NCBI GenBank assembly: GCA_031270015.1
Contig: JAISYH010000039.1
Location: 1-64,000 of the forward strand
Origin: Burkholderiales bacterium
GTDB lineage: Bacteria > Pseudomonadota > Gammaproteobacteria > Burkholderiales > Casimicrobiaceae
DNA: 64,000 nt
Reading direction: 5' to 3'
The notes under the pieces were generated by a model. It saw only the letters and a list, made by a program, of their open reading frames with translations, made no database searches and had not been told where the DNA came from. Positions 56,526 through 64,000 of the stretch are shown here, piece by piece. The first letter of the stretch is position 1; every line of letters begins with the position of its first letter. Position numbers and translations under genes: made by a program.

Positions 56526-58463
56526 TCATATCGGATTGGTAGAAGGTTCACCTTTGCCGTCGTCAATCCGCGAACCGCCGCTGGGCGCTGCGTCCGAAGG
56601 TTTGACATCGTTATTGGCTTTCGGCGGGCGCGGAGGTTTGCCTTCCATGATATCGTTGATCTGATCGGAATCGATAGTTTCGTATTCCATCAGCGCCGCC
56701 GTCATCGCTTCGACTTTGTCGCGGTTGCTGTCGAGCAAACGGCGCGCTAGCGAATATTGCTCATCGATGATGCGGCGGATTTCGGCGTCTACTTGTTGCA
56801 TGGTGGCTTCCGAGACGTTTTTGTGCGTCGTCACCGAGCGCCCCAAAAATACTTCGCCTTCGCTTTCGCCATAGACCATCGTCCCCATTTTTTCCGACAT
56901 GCCGTAACGGGTCACCATGTCGCGCGCCATATTGGTCGCGCGTTCGAAATCGTTCGACGCGCCGGTGGAAATACGGTGAATGAATAATTCCTCGGCAACG
57001 CGACCGCCGAAAAGGATGGTGATTTCGCTGAGCATTTGATCTTTGTAAAGACTGATACGGTCGCGTTCCGGCAGTTGCCAAGTCAATCCGAGCGCTCGTC
57101 CGCGCGGTACGATGGTGACTTTGTGCACGGGATCGGTGCCGGGCAACAACCGCGCTACGACCGCATGTCCCGATTCGTGATAAGCCGTCGCCTTTTTCTC
57201 ATCTTCGGTCAGAATCATCGAACGGCGTTCCGGTCCCATGAAAATTTTATCTTTGGCGCGCTCGAAATCATTCATATCAACCAACCGTTTATTGGCGCGT
57301 GCCGCGAATAAAGCGGCTTCGTTGACAAGATTCGCCAAATCCGCGCCGGAAAATCCGGGCGTACCGCGTGCGATGATGTCCGCTTTGACATCACCGGCAA
57401 GCGGCACTTTACGCATATGCACTTTCAAAATTTGCTCGCGTCCGCGTATGTCTGGCAATGGTACGGTTACTTGTCGGTCAAAACGACCCGGGCGTAGCAG
57501 CGCCGGATCAAGCACATCCGGGCGGTTAGTTGCCGCGATGACGATTACGCCAGACGATCCTTCGAAGCCGTCCATTTCGACCAATAATTGATTTAGCGTT
57601 TGTTCCCGTTCGTCGTGACCACCGCCAAGTCCCGCCCCGCGTTGTCGGCCTACTGCGTCGATTTCATCGATGAAAATGATACAGGGCGCGTTTTTCTTCG
57701 CTTGATCGAACATATCGCGCACACGTGCGGCGCCTACGCCGACGAACATTTCGACGAAATCCGAACCGGAGATCGTGAAGAAAGGAACTTTCGCCTCGCC
57801 GGCGATGGCTCTGGCAAGCAGAGTTTTGCCGGTGCCGGGCGCGCCAACCATCAACACGCCGCGCGGAATTCTGCCGCCGAGTTTTTGAAATTTTGACGGA
57901 TCTTTCAGAAAATCGACCAATTCTTGGACTTCTTCTTTCGCCTCGTCACAGCCGGCGACGTCGGAGAAAGTCACCGCGTTATTGGTGTCGTCGAGCATCC
58001 GCGCCCGACTCTTGCCGAACGAAAATGCGCCTCCCTTGCCGCCGCCTTGCATTTGCCGCATCAGGAAAAACCAAATACCGATGATGAGCAAAAACGGCAA
58101 GATCGAAAGGAAAAGGTCGAACAGGCTGCGCGAGTTTTCCTCAGCTTCGACTTTGACGCCCGCCTTTAATAAATCGTCCACCAGCCACAAATCAGGGGGC
58201 GCGTAGGTAATAAACTTTTTATCGTCTTTGCTTTTCCAGATGATTTTATTGCTGTTATCGATCTTGACGGAATCGATCATTCCATGAGTGGCTTTTTCTT
58301 TGAATTCGGAATAGGGGACGGGCGCGTTTTCTGCCTGTATCGAATTGGTAACTTGGCGCACGCCAATCAAGACGGCTGCCAAAATCATCAACCAAACGCC
58401 AACATTTTTAACCCAGTTATTGTTCAATGCTCTGCTCCTTGTGTTGTTTTCCGGCGTGAACAC
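56526..58463 (-). CDS. ftsH: ATP-dependent zinc metalloprotease FtsH
   Basis: FtsH degrades membrane proteins and regulators such as LpxC in other bacteria. The 645-residue product has an N-terminal membrane segment (about 17-35), a small periplasmic domain, and a second segment (about 110-128). The AAA+ domain has [18 protein letters not shown] near residue 204, [15 protein letters not shown] and the second region of homology ([20 protein letters not shown]). The zinc site is HESGHAV near 427. The C-terminal tail is Pro/Lys-rich. Confidence 0.97.
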   Translation of the reverse strand: MFTPENNTRSRALNNNWVKNVGVWLMILAAVLIGVRQVTNSIQAENAPVPYSEFKEKATHGMIDSVKIDNSNKIIWKSKDDKKFITYAPPDLWLVDDLLKAGVKVEAEENSRSLFDLFLSILPFLLIIGIWFFLMRQMQGGGKGGAFSFGKSRARMLDDTNNAVTFSDVAGCDEAKEEVQELVDFLKDPSKFQKLGGRIPRGVLMVGAPGTGKTLLARAIAGEAKVPFFTISGSDFVEMFVGVGAARVRDMFDQAKKNAPCIIFIDEIDAVGRQRGAGLGGGHDEREQTLNQLLVEMDGFEGSSGVIVIAATNRPDVLDPALLRPGRFDRQVTVPLPDIRGREQILKVHMRKVPLAGDVKADIIARGTPGFSGADLANLVNEAALFAARANKRLVDMNDFERAKDKIFMGPERRSMILTEDEKKATAYHESGHAVVARLLPGTDPVHKVTIVPRGRALGLTWQLPERDRISLYKDQMLSEITILFGGRVAEELFIHRISTGASNDFERATNMARDMVTRYGMSEKMGTMVYGESEGEVFLGRSVTTHKNVSEATMQQVDAEIRRIIDEQYSLARRLLDSNRDKVEAMTAALMEYETIDSDQINDIMEGKPPRPPKANNDVKPSDAAPSGGSRIDDGKGEPSTNPI

Positions 58464-58579
58464 GGATAAACATGTTTTTGAAGTATAACTTGTTTTGCGG
58501 GCATTTTATGCTCCGGCATACGGAGATTTTAAAGACGTTACCCTTCGTCAAGCGCCGCGCCACCGCCGAAAAGAGATCA

Positions 58580-59251
58580 TTATCGACAGACACGGTTTTC
58601 TCCGCCGAGGAACCGTTTGCCGACCAGATAAATTTCCCGACTGCGATCCCGCGACGCTTTGGGTTTACGCGCATACGTTTTCTCGAAGTGTTCGCCCATC
58701 GTGCGGCGGAAATCGGCGAATCCTGTACCTTGAAACACTTTGACGACAAAATCGCCGCCCGTCCGTAAATGCCGAACGCAAAAATCTAACGCCAATTCCG
58801 CGAGTCCGACGCTGCGTGCTTGATCGGCGGATTCCACGCCTGATAGATTGGGGGAAAGATCGGATAAAACAAGGTCTATCGCCGCGTCGTCGAACCGCAC
58901 TTCGAGTTCGCGCAATTCGTTCGCATCGGAAAAATCGGCTTGGATGAAATGAACGCCGTTCAAGCCTTCCATCGGCAGGATGTCGATAGCGATGATTTTC
59001 GTTTTTGCGCCGGCACGTTTACGCACGACCTGACACCAGCTTCCGGGCGCCGCGCCCAAATCGACGACAGTCATATTCGGACGCAACAAGTGGTCACGCT
59101 CGTCAAGCTCGATCAGCTTGAAAGCGGCGCGCGCGCGAAATCCCAGACGTTGCGCTTCCTTGACGTAAGGGTCGTTGACATGTTCATGCATCCATGCTTT
59201 GCCGAAGCGGTGCTTTTTGACGCCGCTGTTTAATCCAGTTCTCGTTTTCAT
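58580..59251 (-). CDS. rlmE: 23S rRNA (uridine-2'-O-)-methyltransferase RlmE
   Basis: RlmE (FtsJ/RrmJ) methylates U2552 of 23S rRNA in the 50S subunit. The 223-residue product has RARAAFKLIELDERDHLL with the catalytic Lys near residue 42, the SAM loop VDLGAAPGSWCQ near 64, VLSDLSPNLSG, and FVVKVFQGTGF with the second catalytic Lys. It lies 116 bases upstream of ftsH on the same strand and diverges from yhbY. Confidence 0.96.
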   Translation of the reverse strand: MKTRTGLNSGVKKHRFGKAWMHEHVNDPYVKEAQRLGFRARAAFKLIELDERDHLLRPNMTVVDLGAAPGSWCQVVRKRAGAKTKIIAIDILPMEGLNGVHFIQADFSDANELRELEVRFDDAAIDLVLSDLSPNLSGVESADQARSVGLAELALDFCVRHLRTGGDFVVKVFQGTGFADFRRTMGEHFEKTYARKPKASRDRSREIYLVGKRFLGGENRVCR

Positions 59252-59305
59252 GGCGTTATTGTACTTTTATCCGTGCCGTTTCCGCGAATCGGGTAAACTT
59301 GGCGG

Positions 59306-59680
59306 ATGTTGACGATTACTATTTCCGAACGTCGCGCATTGCGTGCCCGCGCCCATGCGCTTAACCCTGTTGTCATAATTGGACAGCGTGGCTTGTCTGA
59401 GTCCGTGATGCGCGAAATTGATCTTGCGCTCAACGCGCATGAATTGATCAAAGTGCGCGTTTTTGACGACGACCGCGAGAAACGCGAATTGTTGTCGAAC
59501 GACATCTGCGAAGGATTGAATTGCGCGCCGGTACAACATATTGGGAAATTGCTGGTGCTGTGGCGACCTAAACCAGATGAAAAGCCGGAAGAACGAGCTA
59601 CCCGTCGACGTTTGAGTAAACCCGCCAAAAAGACAGTGGCGAAAAAACGATTACCCAAGAAGCCACTATCAAAAAAATAG
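59306..59680 (+). CDS. yhbY: CRM-domain RNA-binding protein YhbY
   Basis: YhbY binds pre-50S particles. The 124-residue product has the CRM core (RARAHALNPVVIIGQRGLSE, then a variable part with ALNAHELIKVRV). Its tail is strongly basic (KPAKKTVAKKRLPKKPLSKK). The gene diverges from rlmE with 54 bases between starts. Confidence 0.93.
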   Translation: MLTITISERRALRARAHALNPVVIIGQRGLSESVMREIDLALNAHELIKVRVFDDDREKRELLSNDICEGLNCAPVQHIGKLLVLWRPKPDEKPEERATRRRLSKPAKKTVAKKRLPKKPLSKK

Positions 59681-59981
59681 GGCAAGGAACGAACTGTCAA
59701 AAATCGCTGACGACCTTTCCAAACTTCATCATCGTTTGGTTTGCGCCACAGTATAGCCGTCATTACCGAATCCATAAGCGCCGACGATACGAAAAGACTA
59801 TATATCTCACTCGCCGCAAAATATTGACGCGGATTTTCGTGGGAGTTTGAAGAAGGGTTTTCCAATATTTGAAAGCGCGGAAACCATGAATCATGTGGAT
59901 GTTTTAAACTGGATATTGGATCAAGTAAAAAAAGTCGCGATAAAACATCACGCAATAGCTTGAATAGAACGAGGCGCGGAT
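59681..59981. other. 301-base gap between converging yhbY and greA
   Basis: I see no gene that I can support, and no clear terminator. A long minus-strand ORF crosses it, but it runs back through yhbY and has no recognisable domain. Confidence 0.4.
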
Positions 59982-60458
59982 TTATTCGTAATGTATGCTG
60001 ACGATTTCATAATGGCGAACGCCGGAAGGCGCTTGTACCTCGACTTCGTCGCCTTCGCCTTTACCGATGAGCGCGCGCGACACGGGCGAGTTGATCGAAA
60101 TTTTTCCTCGCTTTACGTCGGCTTCGTCGTCGCCAACGATTTGAAAAATTTGCGATTCGCCGCTGTGGATTTCCTCGATTTTGACCATCGCGCCGAATAC
60201 GATGCGACCTTCGGCGTTAAGTTCTGCCGGGTCAATCACGTGCGCCATCGCCAGCTTGTTTTCGATTTCGAGTATTCTTCCTTCGATGAAGCCCTGCCGT
60301 TCGCGGGCGGCATCATAATCGGCGTTTTCGGAAAGATCGCCATGCGCGCGCGCGTCGGCGATTGCCTGAATCACTTTCGGGCGTTCAGTGGTTTTCAGGC
60401 GACGTAACTCGTTTTTGAGTTGCTCGGCGCCAGTGACCGTCATCGGAATTTTTTTCAT
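59982..60458 (-). CDS. greA: Transcript cleavage factor GreA
   Basis: GreA rescues backtracked RNA polymerase by stimulating cleavage of the nascent RNA. The 158-residue product has the coiled-coil domain with [20 protein letters not shown], whose acidic tip is functional, and the C-terminal FKBP-like domain ([19 protein letters not shown]). It is transcribed from the minus strand behind a short leader that contains a terminator hairpin. Confidence 0.96.
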   Translation of the reverse strand: MKKIPMTVTGAEQLKNELRRLKTTERPKVIQAIADARAHGDLSENADYDAARERQGFIEGRILEIENKLAMAHVIDPAELNAEGRIVFGAMVKIEEIHSGESQIFQIVGDDEADVKRGKISINSPVSRALIGKGEGDEVEVQAPSGVRHYEIVSIHYE

Positions 60459-60483
60459 CGCAGACCTCTATTGGCAAAGAAAA

Positions 60484-60507
60484 GACCGGAAGCAATGACT
60501 TCCGGTC
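60484..60507 (-). terminator. Terminator hairpin in the greA leader
   Basis: On the minus strand: GACCGGAAG, TCATTG loop, CTTCCGGTC, then TTTTCTTT. The perfect 9-bp stem lies 26 bases before the greA ATG and just downstream of the predicted start site. It probably attenuates greA and may release a short leader RNA, as for E. coli GraL. Confidence 0.8.
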
Positions 60508-60522
60508 ATTCATTTAATACAA

Positions 60523-60550
60523 AGTATACCGTTTTTAGGGAAAATGCCAA
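60523..60550 (-). promoter_or_regulatory. Sigma-70 promoter of greA
   Basis: On the minus strand: TTGGCA (complement of 60545-60550), a 16-base spacer and TATACT (complement of 60523-60528). The predicted start is near 60516. Confidence 0.7.
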
Positions 60551-60627
60551 AGAATGGGGGTGTTATCGAAAAAATTTTAAGAGAGCTAACGCCGCAAAGA
60601 GACTGCCAAAGAGTTTGCCCGACGCAG

Positions 60628-60633
60628 TATAAT
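60628..60633 (+). promoter_or_regulatory. -10 box of surE
   Basis: Consensus TATAAT, 20 bases before the surE ATG; the -35 is weak. It would leave a leader of about 14 bases. Confidence 0.55.
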
Positions 60634-60653
60634 TGATTCTTTCAATATGTATC

Positions 60654-61394
60654 ATGCGTATTCTTCTTTCCAACGATGATGGTTACTTTGCGCCCGGGCT
60701 GGAATATTTGGCGGCGGCGGTCGCGCCATTGGCGGAAGTCGAGGTCGTTGCGCCGGAACGCGATCACAGCGGTGCGTCGAATTCGTTGACATTAGATCGT
60801 CCTTTGCGCATTCGCAAAGCAGCCAACGGTTTTTATTTCGTCAATGGCACGCCGACCGATTGTGTGCATCTGGCGGTGACCGGACTCTTGGGCGAAATGC
60901 CGGATATGGTGATTTCCGGAATCAACAACGGCGCGAACATGGGCGATGATACGGTATATTCGGGGACGGTCGCGGCGGCAACCGAAGGCTTTTTGCTCGG
61001 TATTCCCTCAATCGCGGTTTCGTTGTGCGGCAAAGAAGATCAACAATTTGAAACGGCGTCTCTGGTAGTTCAAGATTTGGTGAAACGGCATCTGCATTCG
61101 TCCGCTGACGCTTGGCTCCTGAACGTGAACGTGCCGAACATTCCCTTTTCGAAGTTGAAAGGTTTTCAGATTACGCGGCTCGGGCGGCGCCATAAAGCGG
61201 AAGCGATGATTCCGATGCGTAGTCCGCGTGGCGAAACGGTTTATTGGCTGGGCGCAGCCGGTCCTGAGGCAGATGCCGGCGAAGGCACTGATTTTCATGC
61301 GGTCAATAATTGTTTTGTTTCGATTACGCCATTGCAAACCGATCTGACGCATCACAATGAAATCCAGAACGTGGCGACATGGTTTACGAAATGA
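60654..61394 (+). CDS. surE: 5'/3'-nucleotidase SurE
   Basis: SurE is a metal-dependent nucleotidase and exopolyphosphatase linked to stationary-phase survival. The 246-residue product starts [15 protein letters not shown], with Asp8-Asp9 as metal ligands. It has [15 protein letters not shown] near residue 39, [11 protein letters not shown] near 70, and [20 protein letters not shown] near 91. ATG 60654 is chosen because the conserved MRIL start must be N-terminal. It overlaps pcm by four bases. Confidence 0.96.
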   Translation: MRILLSNDDGYFAPGLEYLAAAVAPLAEVEVVAPERDHSGASNSLTLDRPLRIRKAANGFYFVNGTPTDCVHLAVTGLLGEMPDMVISGINNGANMGDDTVYSGTVAAATEGFLLGIPSIAVSLCGKEDQQFETASLVVQDLVKRHLHSSADAWLLNVNVPNIPFSKLKGFQITRLGRRHKAEAMIPMRSPRGETVYWLGAAGPEADAGEGTDFHAVNNCFVSITPLQTDLTHHNEIQNVATWFTK

Positions 61395-62080
61395 ACAAGG
61401 ATTGGGATCGTTTCAACGGTATCGGGATGACTTCCGCGCGAACGCGCGCGCGTATGGTGGCGCGTCTGCGTGAGCAGGGCATCAAGGACGAAGTAGTGTT
61501 GACGGCGATGAACGCAGTACCGCGCCATATATTCGTCGAAGAAAGTCTGGCGATTCGCGCTTATGAAGATACGCCGCTCCCAATAGGAAAAGGACAAACC
61601 ATTTCGCAACCTTGGGTAGTGGCGCGGATGAGCGAATTGGCGCGTAACGGCAAACCGCTAGGCGAAGTATTGGAAATTGGTACAGGCAGCGGCTATCAGA
61701 CGGCGGTTTTGGCGCTATTTGCCGAGCGGGTCTATACCGTTGAACGTGTGGCGTCGCTTGTCGCTAAAGCGCGCCGTCACCTGCGTGATCTCGGCTTGAC
61801 CAACGTAGCGATCAGTCACGGCGATGGAGCCGCCGGTTTTTCTGAACCGCTGGAAGTGGACGCGATACTCGTCACCGCCGGAGCGTCCGTGTTGCCGGAA
61901 GTACTGCTCGGTTATTTGAAACCGAATGGGCGCATGGTTCTGCCATTGGCGGACGAAAAAACGGGGCAAGACGGCGAACCGATACAGCGCTTGAAAGTGA
62001 TTGAACGCACAAGCACGGGTTTTCGTGAGCAGACCTTTGAAGCGGTACGTTTTGTGCCGTTACTGCCCGGAGTCGCGTGA
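61391..62080 (+). CDS. pcm: Protein-L-isoaspartate O-methyltransferase
   Basis: Pcm repairs isoaspartyl residues with SAM. From ATG 61391 (ATGA overlap with the surE stop) the product is 229 residues; ATG 61379 would add four. It has [37 protein letters not shown], the SAM motif [18 protein letters not shown], and [20 protein letters not shown]. The surE-pcm-nlpD order is conserved in proteobacteria. Confidence 0.95.
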   Translation: MNKDWDRFNGIGMTSARTRARMVARLREQGIKDEVVLTAMNAVPRHIFVEESLAIRAYEDTPLPIGKGQTISQPWVVARMSELARNGKPLGEVLEIGTGSGYQTAVLALFAERVYTVERVASLVAKARRHLRDLGLTNVAISHGDGAAGFSEPLEVDAILVTAGASVLPEVLLGYLKPNGRMVLPLADEKTGQDGEPIQRLKVIERTSTGFREQTFEAVRFVPLLPGVA

Positions 62081-62153
62081 AGTCACCCAACAACGTATAT
62101 AATTGCGCGACATCTGAAAATCTTTTGAACTCATATCGCGGATTACGGCAACT

Positions 62154-63137
62154 ATGAATATACGCCATTTTCTTCTGAACGAAATTTTTCATTGCATATC
62201 GATCACCGTCATCGTTTTGGTGTTGGCTTCTTGCGCAAGCAAGCAACCCGCGCCTGTCGAGGTACGTCAGCCGCAAGCCGATGATCGGATGGTCGTCATC
62301 AATGGTGTCGCGCAACCGAGAGCAGCGACGGGAGAGGGCGCGCAGGTTACAGGCAAGGCTGAACATATCGTTCGGCAAGGCGACACGTTGTATTCCATCG
62401 CGATGCAGAACGACTTGAATCCACAGGATATCGCGGTATGGAATCGCATCAACGATCCATCCAAAATCGCCGTTGGGCAAACGATACGCTTAACGCCGCC
62501 GGACAGTGACGCGCAAACGGCTATTGCTGTCACGACCGCGCCGTTGCAAACCGTGCCGCCAGTAGGCGCGTCGCCTTCCGCGACTACATCGCCGACAATC
62601 GCGTCATCGAGCGGCGCGTTGAAAACGTCGCCGAAAGCCGTCAAAGAACCGTATTCCGAACAAAAATTAGCGGCGATGAGTAGCGGTGTGACCGAGCAGC
62701 CGACATCATCGGCGCAATCGCTTGCCGTGCCGACACCCGCGACGACGGCTTCAACGCTGGCAATCGACGGGCTGAATTGGATGTGGCCTACGCAAGGCAA
62801 CATCATCGCGCGTTTTTCCGACAATGTTGGGATGAAGGGCATCGACATCGCTGGCTCTTTTGGTCAGCCGGTCGTCGCTTGCGCTGCTGGACGGGTGGTT
62901 TACGCAGGTTCGGGGTTACCTAGTTATGGGAATTTGATTATCGTCAAACACAACGACACTTATCTTTCGGTGTACGCGCATAATAAAGAAATGCTGATCA
63001 AAGAAGGTCAACAAGTCGCGCGCGGACAAAAGATCGCCGAAATGGGCAATAGCGGCACCAATCAAGTGAAGTTGCATTTTGAGGTTCGCCAGGACGGGAA
63101 GCCCGTCGATCCGATGAAGTTTTTGCCCGCTAAATGA
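62154..63137 (+). CDS. nlpD: NlpD-like lipoprotein (LysM and M23 domain)
   Basis: NlpD activates the AmiC amidase at the division site. The 327-residue product has a lipoprotein signal (LASC lipobox, Cys27). A LysM domain follows (about 65-110, HIVRQGDTLYSIAMQNDL), then a low-complexity Ser/Thr/Ala/Pro linker and a C-terminal LytM/M23 domain (about 215-325) with VVACAAGRVVYAGSGLPSYG and KLHFEVRQDGKPVDPMKFLP. The domain's metal-ligand set looks degenerate, as expected of an activator. No rpoS follows. Confidence 0.94.
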   Translation: MNIRHFLLNEIFHCISITVIVLVLASCASKQPAPVEVRQPQADDRMVVINGVAQPRAATGEGAQVTGKAEHIVRQGDTLYSIAMQNDLNPQDIAVWNRINDPSKIAVGQTIRLTPPDSDAQTAIAVTTAPLQTVPPVGASPSATTSPTIASSSGALKTSPKAVKEPYSEQKLAAMSSGVTEQPTSSAQSLAVPTPATTASTLAIDGLNWMWPTQGNIIARFSDNVGMKGIDIAGSFGQPVVACAAGRVVYAGSGLPSYGNLIIVKHNDTYLSVYAHNKEMLIKEGQQVARGQKIAEMGNSGTNQVKLHFEVRQDGKPVDPMKFLPAK

Positions 63138-63160
63138 TCCTCAAAACAAATTAGCTTGAT

Positions 63161-63388
63161 TCAACGGCTATATTTATATTCAATCGGGGAATTTTGTTTG
63201 ACATGCTGGTATAGGTCATCTAAATTTTTTTCTAAACGGTCAAATGTTTTTTCATTTAACCAGTCCAAAGAAGTTTTTACTGATAAGTAGTTTTCCGATT
63301 TAGGTATAGCATTTATTTCGGTTGCCAGAAGAGGAAAAGCAATGATCGAAATAATGAAAAATGAAAAGCCTCTATAAAGAATAGCCAT
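63161..63388 (-). CDS. Small exported hypothetical protein
   Basis: A 75-residue product from ATG 63388 (an upstream ATG at 63424 is possible). It begins MAILYRGFSFFIISIIAFPL, a Sec signal peptide probably cleaved near LLATE. The mature part is about 50 residues, charged and helical, with no cysteines. I recognise no family. The DNA is AT-rich, and it ends head-to-head with nlpD 23 bases away. Confidence 0.5.
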   Translation of the reverse strand: MAILYRGFSFFIISIIAFPLLATEINAIPKSENYLSVKTSLDWLNEKTFDRLEKNLDDLYQHVKQNSPIEYKYSR

Positions 63389-63426
63389 TTTTACATCTAT
63401 TGGATTAGATCTGCAAAACAACATAA

Positions 63427-64000
63427 CTATTTATGGCGCTCTTTCAATCGAGAAATCACCGTGTTTAAGTCCAAACCTCGACTTTGCAGTAATACCGTCA
63501 AGTGATAGATCAAGTCGGCAGCTTCGTCAGTCAGTTCTTCATGATCTCCAGCGACGGCGGCAAGCGCTGTTTCTACGCCTTCTTCCCCGACTTTTTGGGC
63601 GATGCGTTTTACTCCTTTGGCGTATAGTTTCGCGGTATAAGAGGTTTTTGGGTCGGCGTTTTTGCGTTCAGCCAATAATTGCTCTAATTGATAGAGAAAA
63701 GCAAAGCTATTGATTGTAGGAGAGAAACAACTCGACGTACCACGATGGCAAGTTACACCTTCGGGAAAAGCCAATATCAGTAGCGCGTCAAAATCACAGT
63801 CTGCGGCGATTTCAACGACGTTAAGAAAATGGTTGGATGTTTCTCCTTTGACCCAAAGGCGTTGTTTGCTGCGCGAGAAAAAGGTTACTTTACCACTTTT
63901 TTCAGTGGCGGCAAGCGCTTCCTCGTTCATGAAACCGAGCATCAAAACTTCGCCAGAAACGGCGTGTTGAATGATCACCGGAATCAAACCATTGTTTTTT
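63427..64000 (-). CDS. hisIE: Bifunctional HisIE (PR-AMP cyclohydrolase / PR-ATP pyrophosphatase), 5' end outside window
   Basis: Catalyses the second and third steps of histidine synthesis. About 190 residues are visible and the frame is open at the window edge ([20 protein letters not shown]). The HisI domain has [20 protein letters not shown], the Asp/Cys metal site DCDFDALL and [13 protein letters not shown] fused HisE domain follows ([48 protein letters not shown]). Fusion is typical of enterobacteria; many betaproteobacteria carry separate hisI and hisE. Confidence 0.93.
   Translation of the reverse strand, partial: KNNGLIPVIIQHAVSGEVLMLGFMNEEALAATEKSGKVTFFSRSKQRLWVKGETSNHFLNVVEIAADCDFDALLILAFPEGVTCHRGTSSCFSPTINSFAFLYQLEQLLAERKNADPKTSYTAKLYAKGVKRIAQKVGEEGVETALAAVAGDHEELTDEAADLIYHLTVLLQSRGLDLNTVISRLKERHK

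Noticed and set aside
59248-59955. 235-residue ORF on the minus strand across yhbY
   Set aside because: It is antisense to the clear yhbY gene for about half its length and shows no recognisable domain.

Overview
The window reads as a chromosomal segment of a Gram-negative betaproteobacterium. I infer this from the rpsF-priB-rpsR-rplI order, small SRP RNA upstream of dnaX-ybaB, rlmE-ftsH-folP-glmM, the surE-pcm-nlpD group, and a HupDFGHIJK/HypABFCDE hydrogenase-maturation operon. Its gene content suggests a facultatively anaerobic or denitrifying relative of the Rhodocyclales; no 16S rRNA gene is present, so this is inference. Genes are densely packed and most of the DNA is core genome. The accessory material is confined to three patches: the left edge, 9.1-11.9 kb, and 43.5-45.7 kb.

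Layout. 0-1.4 kb: the 3' end of an IS3-type transposase and AT-rich orphan or degenerate ORFs. 1.5-9.1 kb: mobB-moaD-moaE (molybdenum cofactor), fluC/crcB, a quinone oxidoreductase, then rimP-nusA-infB behind a leader with a terminator hairpin. 9.1-11.9 kb: a prophage remnant (HTH fragment, promoter with internal palindromic operator, Mor-like regulator, 5'-truncated terminase) with a 41-bp duplicated leader. 11.9-19.1 kb: mltF, SRP RNA, dnaX, ybaB, rpsF-priB-rpsR-rplI, dnaB. 19.4-24.9 kb: napDAGHB behind a well-positioned FNR-type site. 25.3-28.0 kb: class III aminotransferase, ogt and xerD.

28.1-38.3 kb is one tightly packed operon of 13 hydrogenase maturation genes (hupDFGHIJK-hypABFCDE), with no hydrogenase structural genes in the window. 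38.5-43.1 kb (minus): leuA with a leucine-rich leader peptide and attenuator-like hairpin, pgsA, uvrC. Then rnpB (RNase P RNA), a duplicated fic locus (one truncated copy, one intact copy with a small partner gene), iorB-iorA-paaK (aryl-pyruvate to aryl-CoA catabolism), uvrB, relA, glmM, folP, ftsH and rlmE. The right end holds yhbY, greA (with a terminator in its leader), surE-pcm-nlpD, a small exported protein, and a fused hisIE running off the edge.

How it works together: the molybdopterin genes can supply the cofactor for NapA. Nap (quinol oxidised via NapGH, nitrate reduced by NapAB) and the inferred H2-uptake system would form a hydrogen/quinol-to-nitrate respiratory theme, with IorAB/PaaK feeding aromatic amino acid catabolism. 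A recurring regulatory theme is intrinsic-terminator-like hairpins in leaders or between cistrons (rimP-nusA, rpsF, napA/napG, leuA, greA). No clearly novel multi-gene system was found; the best candidates for new biology are the fic/partner pair and the regulatory leaders.
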